64,000 bases of DNA from Hexactinellida sp. DTS-2022. Lineage: Eukaryota > Porifera > Hexactinellida. Every line of letters starts with the position of its first letter. Positions within the stretch are counted from its first letter, which is position 1. Below, in pieces: positions 58,990 through 64,000 of this stretch. The notes beneath the pieces were generated by a model, which made no database searches, had not been told where the DNA came from, and was given only the letters and a program-made list of their open reading frames with translations. Made by a program: the position numbers and the translations under genes. The stretch lies in the NCBI GenBank assembly GCA_028753945.1, contig JAPNXP010000001.1, forward strand, positions 11,832,501 through 11,896,500, read 5' to 3'.

Positions 58990-59430
58990 TTTTTTGCAGC
59001 ACCGCATTAAGGGAAGGGGGGGCTATGTGTGCTGCAGCACTAGAGCCCAGGACCTGAGGCGGGCCCATTAGGGGAGTTCACTAGAGAGTTCTCCCCTGTA
59101 GATTCGCTAAGTGCAAAATAGAAAGGGCCCGGCAGAAACTCGTATATTAAAATAAGGAGGTTGCACTACACTATATGCATACATACTGGAGTATACTATA
59201 CCAGGGTTTACGACCCCGGAATAATTACCAAAAATGGGGTAATATGAGGTTTTCGAAGGGTAATGGGGGTGCTTCATTCGATCAAGTGTTCGAATATGCG
59301 ATTTGTGGGATAGGAATTGTGTGCTAATTTGATTCTGAATTATGTGGGATTGGTGGGATGCAAGACATAAAGGAGCCCATAAATTTGGGCAGCACTAGGG
59401 CCCAGACGACCCTTAATGCGGCCCTGAGTG
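58990..59430. mobile_element. Possible hAT-like element with CCGCATTAAGGG ends
   Basis: CAGCACCGCATTAAGGG at the left and CCCTTAATGCGGCCCTG at the right are inverted. I could not find a target duplication, so the boundaries are tentative. Confidence 0.5.
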
Positions 59431-59519
59431 AATGATTGGAGTGTTGAACTGGTGGTGTTGAATTTTGGAGGTGAACGTGAACAACTGAAAGTGCTTTAAT
59501 TTGAGATGAACTGAATAAG

Positions 59520-60030
59520 GTTTAATCAGTCCGTTCGTTAACCTTTCTTCTCATTTCGTTTAGTTCGTTCGTTCAGTTCGACGAGTTTAGAAGAATGGTG
59601 TGGTGTTTATTAGTTATGGCAAGAATATATTAATTCTGATATATAGTGGAATTGCTTTATTATCAACTCCCCTATCAGCAACACTGCTCTAATAGCAACT
59701 TATTTTAAGTTCCCAATCGAGCTTTTAATGTTATTTCTATTCTTCGAATAGCAACTTCGCCTATTAGCAACCAAATTTCATGCAAAATGCGAGTTGCTTA
59801 TAAAGAAATTCCACTGTATGTATATTTTACTCTTGTAGTGATGTATTTCCATTTTACGTATGGATTGATGATCCAGTATTTAGAATTTATCAATATTCTG
59901 TTTCTTTCGTTTAGTTCGTCCGTTCAATTCGTTCGTTGGCGTTCGTTCGGTTCGTTCAGCGTGAATTCCTTAAAAGCCTTGCATTCAGTTCGTTTAGTTC
60001 AAGTTTAATAAGTTTGTTCGTGAACATTTC
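59520..60030. mobile_element. GTTCGTTCG-rich element interrupted by a P4-like MITE
   Basis: AGTCCGTTCGTTAACC..TAGTTCGTTCGTTCAGTTCG and CGTTTAGTTCGTCCGTTCAA..CGTTCGGTTCGTTCAGCG flank a MITE at about 59645-59816 (AGTGGAATTGCTTTATTATC..AAAGAAATTCCACTG). The outer element family is unassigned. Confidence 0.5.
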
Positions 60031-60173
60031 ATTCTCTGAGGAGGTTATACAAAGTTTAATATACAAATCTCACACAATCCACAAATCTAGTAAATACAAA
60101 CTTTTACACAAATGAAATCATGTGTAGTATTAGCAAATATAATAGGGAACACAAAATGAATCTAATCAGAGTT

Positions 60174-62897
60174 TCAGAAGACAGTGTTAGCATAGCGGTG
60201 GGTAGTAACGTCAGAGTTATCATAGATTGTTATCTTCAGATCCAATATGTTTTTTTTTGCCTCAGAAACGTTTACACTCTCTGCGAACAAGGTCAATTCA
60301 TTGTTATGTGCCATTGGATGGGTGGTATCAATTTGATCGTATATCTCATTAGCGTATATCTGGGGCGATTGTAATTGATCATCACGCGAGTTTACTTTAC
60401 TCCTACTACCTCTCTTCCTAGCACACATTAATAAGGCACAGTTTAGTAGAACGAGTAATAGGATAATAACGAATATGGCAAGCACAGCTATTATTGTGTA
60501 CATTAAATAGGATATACTGGTTGTATCTGGATTGGTAGGTTCAGTGTTTGTAGGAGACTCAGTTGTTGTATCTGGATTGGTAGTGGTGTCTCCACTCAGA
60601 GTTAGGAGATGGTGAGTAGTGGCGGAAATGACCAACTCAGAATAAGGGTATTGGAGGTCGACTCGCACAGTATAGTTAATGTTTGGAATTAATCCTGTTA
60701 TTCCAAGAAAGTGATTCTTTGTTGTACCAACAAAAAATTCAAAATTCCCAAACCCAAAATTTACTGAGAATGTCCCTTCCGAATTATATGGGTTCGTTTT
60801 TGACAGGCTCCAAGTAACTAGCATTGAAGTTTGGTTAGTGGTTTCTGTAGTCAGATAGAGGGTTGTCTGTAAATAAGTTTCTATAAAAAAAGAAAGGAAA
60901 TATTGCTGTGAGTAGGATCAATATAACAAAACACTGTTGATGCGATTGCAAACTTACCCATAGGTAATATGGCTATCTGAATAGCCAGTGTCCATACTCC
61001 ATCCCAGTTAGTGACATAGAACTTGTACAGTCCAGCATGAGACACATAGAGAGTTGGGATTCTGATATAATCACTGTCGACATAGCTACCATTTGGTGTT
61101 TGCCATCTTCCAACTAGATTAGCACTCAGTATTACGTTCTGTGTGAGTACAGGAATATCAGCTCTGTTGACAGTAGGAGGGAGCAGAGAGAATGTTGTGT
61201 TGTGTTCGACATATAATGTTATTGTTGGAGGTCCTAATTAGCACAAAGGTGTCGTTGGTATGAAATTAAAAATTTATATCCTGTATTCGTAAGTTGGCTG
61301 GCAGAAACTGTAATATAACCGGTTGGCTGATAAGATTATCTATGACACACTTGTCAGTTAGAGTATTGCAGATCCGTAAGAACCGGTATGGCAATTCGAG
61401 ACCCGTTTTTCGCTTGCTGAGAATTGTCTAACGTGAAGCAATTTCGCCCCACCAATGTATTGCTTCCTACCAGACTGTATTCAGTAATCAGAGGTTTATC
61501 TTGGTGCTCCTTTCTGGCACTTTTAGGTGCCAGCCAGGCATCGGCTGAGGTAAAATTGCCATAAATGTGATTTTAATTAGGGACCGGGATCAGTGGCGTA
61601 TCCAGGGGGGGGGTTTGGGTGTTCAAAATCCCCCTCATAACTAGTTTCCTAAAGGGATATGTTGTTATTTATAATTTGGTACAACTGCACAATATTACAC
61701 TCCTCCTACTATGTGACAAGAATAGCTGTACATCGATGTTTGAGCGTCTAAGATTCAAAAAAAATTGTGGGAGGCTTGCCCCCCAGATCCCCCCTTACCA
61801 TCGCTCGCTAAGCTCGCTCCTAAGCACCCCCCTCACGATAATCCTGGATACGCCACTGGAGATGGCACTTGATTAGGTGCCAGGTCTCTGACAGATTTTG
61901 GTATAATAAATTCTTGATAATTCCCTGTTTGAGTACCGTATATATATAGCTCCTTCAAATAATGCCTCATTATTGAATGATACGAATTATGAATTATGGA
62001 TGACACCTTTGGGGTGCCATACAAATTTTGCTTTTATCAAAAAAGTTCCGGCCATGAAAAACCTAGATAAACCCCTAATTCAGTTGTTTGCTGAAATCTT
62101 CATTTGAACTTGAATTCTCGTAAAGAGGCAATGGAACATTGCCACAGTTATAGAGTCAATAGATAGGCTGTGAAAAATATTCTACAATTTATTTACTCAA
62201 GGGCATTAAGGACTTTCGATCCATAATCTACGATGAGGATCTCGATTCTTTACTGAGGATCGTGATCCTATCGTAGACCATTTTTTTAAATAGGCTCGTC
62301 GATCGAAGATTTTATAAGAAACGATCAGATTTTGTTTCTTTACACAGGCCAATTTTATAGAAAATGAGAATAAATTTCTTCATATGTCCACTGTTAGTGC
62401 TAAACTCTTCATGAGATAATAGTGATGTTATTTATGCAGTGTAATGTATGAGGTTAAACAATATTTTATATGAATGTGCAAATTGCCAATCACTCACCCT
62501 GTACGTAGAGCTGAATACTCATGATAGGATTACCAGATTCTGCATCAAAGCATTCCATCGGATGAGTGTTGGTGTATTTGAGGAGATATCCCAGTCTGTG
62601 TAGGTCCAATGGGTTTGGGTAGAATACAATTATATCTTGTCTCTTCCAATGAATATCAGAGAGCCGAACTGAATTATCAGGACTGTAACAGAACAGGAAT
62701 ATATTGTCTGCATCTATTCCCACTGTGTATTGATAGTTATCTGTATTCTCAGCAACTAAGGGTTTGAAAGTACATAAATTATATGTGTATTTGTTCACTG
62801 TAGTGCGACTGGATTTCCTACTATATCCATAATTTTGTCTCCTTATCATAATGTCTAAATTATTGGGTACTTTTGAAATTTTACCAATAAATTTTTT
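60174..62897 (-). CDS. Ig/FN3 single-pass receptor with YxN cytoplasmic tail
   Basis: Exons on the minus strand: about 62897-62498, 61233-60958 and 60880-60174, with GT-AG junctions in agreeing phases (1 then 1). The first exon encodes an Ig-like domain (FLFCYSPDNSVR, HWKRQD, MECFDAESG). The second is another Ig-like domain (GRWQTPNGSY, SHAGLYKFYV) in which the usual second cysteine is replaced. The third encodes an FN3 domain (SMLVTWSLS, IPNINYTVRVDL), a Thr/Pro stalk with NPDTT repeats, a membrane helix (TIIAVLAIFVIILLLVLLNC) followed by KRGSRSK, and a tail with YANE, YDNS and YANT. These YxN motifs fit Grb2-type SH2 binding. The signal peptide exon is not found. Intron 2 holds a hAT-like MITE. 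Ligand unknown. Confidence 0.75.
61591..61858. mobile_element. hAT-like MITE in receptor intron
   Basis: CAGTGGCGTATCCAGG at the left and CCTGGATACGCCACTG at the right are perfect inverses. No 8-bp duplication is recognisable, so the insertion is old or its flank has changed. Confidence 0.75.
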
Positions 62898-63428
62898 CTA
62901 TTAAGTAGGCAATCATGGAATATTTGAGGATATTCGCACTTTAATCTAGATACATCACTTTAGCATGTGTGTTCTGATGAGAACTTATTCAGATAGAAAG
63001 CCAGTAAGTATATACTACATTAGTATTTAGCTTTGTGCTGGTTTAAAGCAGGAGGGAGCAGAGAGAACGCATTGCAACTTCCATAATTCAATGTTAAGAC
63101 TGGCGCACCAAATATACAATATGGGTACGTAGTTGATTTACAATCTTGTGTCATAATTTAACATTTACTGTGCCGACTATACTTTAGTAGAGTGGCCCAG
63201 TTTTTATATGATATATATATATCACTGCTTTGGCTAGTTATTATGCTTTGCCAACAACTATGAATTAGGCCAATTCTGAATAACGGCCTTATTATTATTA
63301 TTATTACTGTGCCGACTACTATGTAGTGGCTGCCATGGCTTAGATATATTTTGGTAAATATCCTCTCCACATACAGAGCTTGATTAACTGAGTGACTTCT
63401 TGAGTAATTTTTGGAAACATTTTCATAC
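62898..63428. other. Spacer with traces of the palindromic unit
   Basis: TTACTGTGCCGACTATACTT..AGAGTGGCCCAG at about 63167-63201 and TTACTGTGCCGACTACTATG near 63304 match the two sides of the palindrome sub-repeat core of 42498-43145 in reverse orientation, with longer or altered centres. Confidence 0.55.
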
Positions 63429-64000
63429 CTACGAGCCCTTCGATCTCGGTCGCTTTGCGACAGATCGGTGCTACGCACCTCAAGTTAACGGCCGCTACGC
63501 GGCCTTACTCCTCACAAACACATTGATTACATAGTTAGTAAATATTTGTTATAGTTATATACTTATAATACCCGTTGAAAGCTAACTTCTAGGTTGATTT
63601 TGAATTTCAATAATTTGTTTACCTATTTTGTGTCAACAACAACAAGAAATATTCATATTATAAATTTTTAAACGCGAAATTCGTGTTCAGCATACTTGTT
63701 AACCTATAATACCCGTTGGAAGCAAACTTCTAGGTTGATTTTGAATTTCATTAATTTGTTTACCTATTTTGTGTCAACAATAACAAGAAATATTCATATT
63801 ATAAATTTTTAAACGCGAAATTCGTGTTCAGCATTCTTGTTAACCTATAATACCGTTGGAAGCAAACATCTAGGTTGATTTTGAATTTCATTAATTTGTT
63901 TACCTATTTGTGTAAACAACAACAATAAATATTCATATTATAAATTTATAAATGCGAAATTCGAAATCAGCATACTTGTTTACCTATAATACCCGTTGAA
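63429..64000 (+). repeat. Composite repeat (CR), runs off the window
   Basis: The head ACGAGCCCTTCGATCTCGGT..GGCCGCTACGCGGCC (63431-63515) is followed by at least three tandem ~140-bp units and is cut by the window end. Confidence 0.85.

Overview
The window is animal nuclear DNA. It has spliced genes with GT-AG introns, an axonemal dynein chain, a NACHT-type immune receptor, an adhesion GPCR and an Ig/FN3 membrane receptor. Intergenic DNA is AT-rich and packed with short inverted-repeat transposons. A sponge or another early-branching invertebrate is my best guess, from the NLR and receptor architectures; this is inference and no species is named.

Layout. Positions 432-3533 (+) hold the 3' part of a Mediator MED25-like gene. 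Positions 6060-10419 (+) hold a complete five-exon mitochondrial malate dehydrogenase. Positions 12448-17414 are one tandem array of about 115 copies of a 43-bp unit, ending 30 bp before the ATG of a complete five-exon axonemal dynein intermediate chain DNAI2 (17445-22880, +). These three genes lie head to tail and have GC-rich, GC3-biased exons.

From about 25.5 kb onward the genes are AT-rich and many are damaged. On the minus strand there is a death-fold/NACHT receptor (27758-30337) whose LRR tail (25519-26595) is split by two transposon insertions. Next come a decayed Ty3/Gypsy-like retroelement interrupted by a TTAA-flanked DNA transposon, and a 0.9-kb foldback element (34285-35201). Positions 36129-43145 are a cluster of hairpin-headed tandem units with palindromic sub-repeats. 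They are followed by an adhesion GPCR with two frameshifts (46909-48507, -), an intronless sugar transporter with two in-frame stops (51843-53246, +), a broken FLYWCH-MULE-RING transposon gene (about 56805-58081, +) and an Ig/FN3 receptor with three cytoplasmic YxN tyrosine motifs (60174-62897, -).

Repeats dominate. Several TA-flanked pogo/mariner-like MITE families occupy most introns and spacers. At least five hAT-like MITEs have perfect 8-bp target-site duplications. A composite repeat with a GC-rich multi-hairpin head and tandem units of about 140 bp recurs six times. The most interesting signals are the 43-bp array, which appears to be seeded by nested MITE ends; the hairpin/palindrome tandem cluster; and the conserved multi-hairpin head. 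No operon-like functional link joins the genes. MED25, MDH2 and DNAI2 are ordinary cellular genes, while the 3' half looks like a fast-evolving receptor and transposon landscape.
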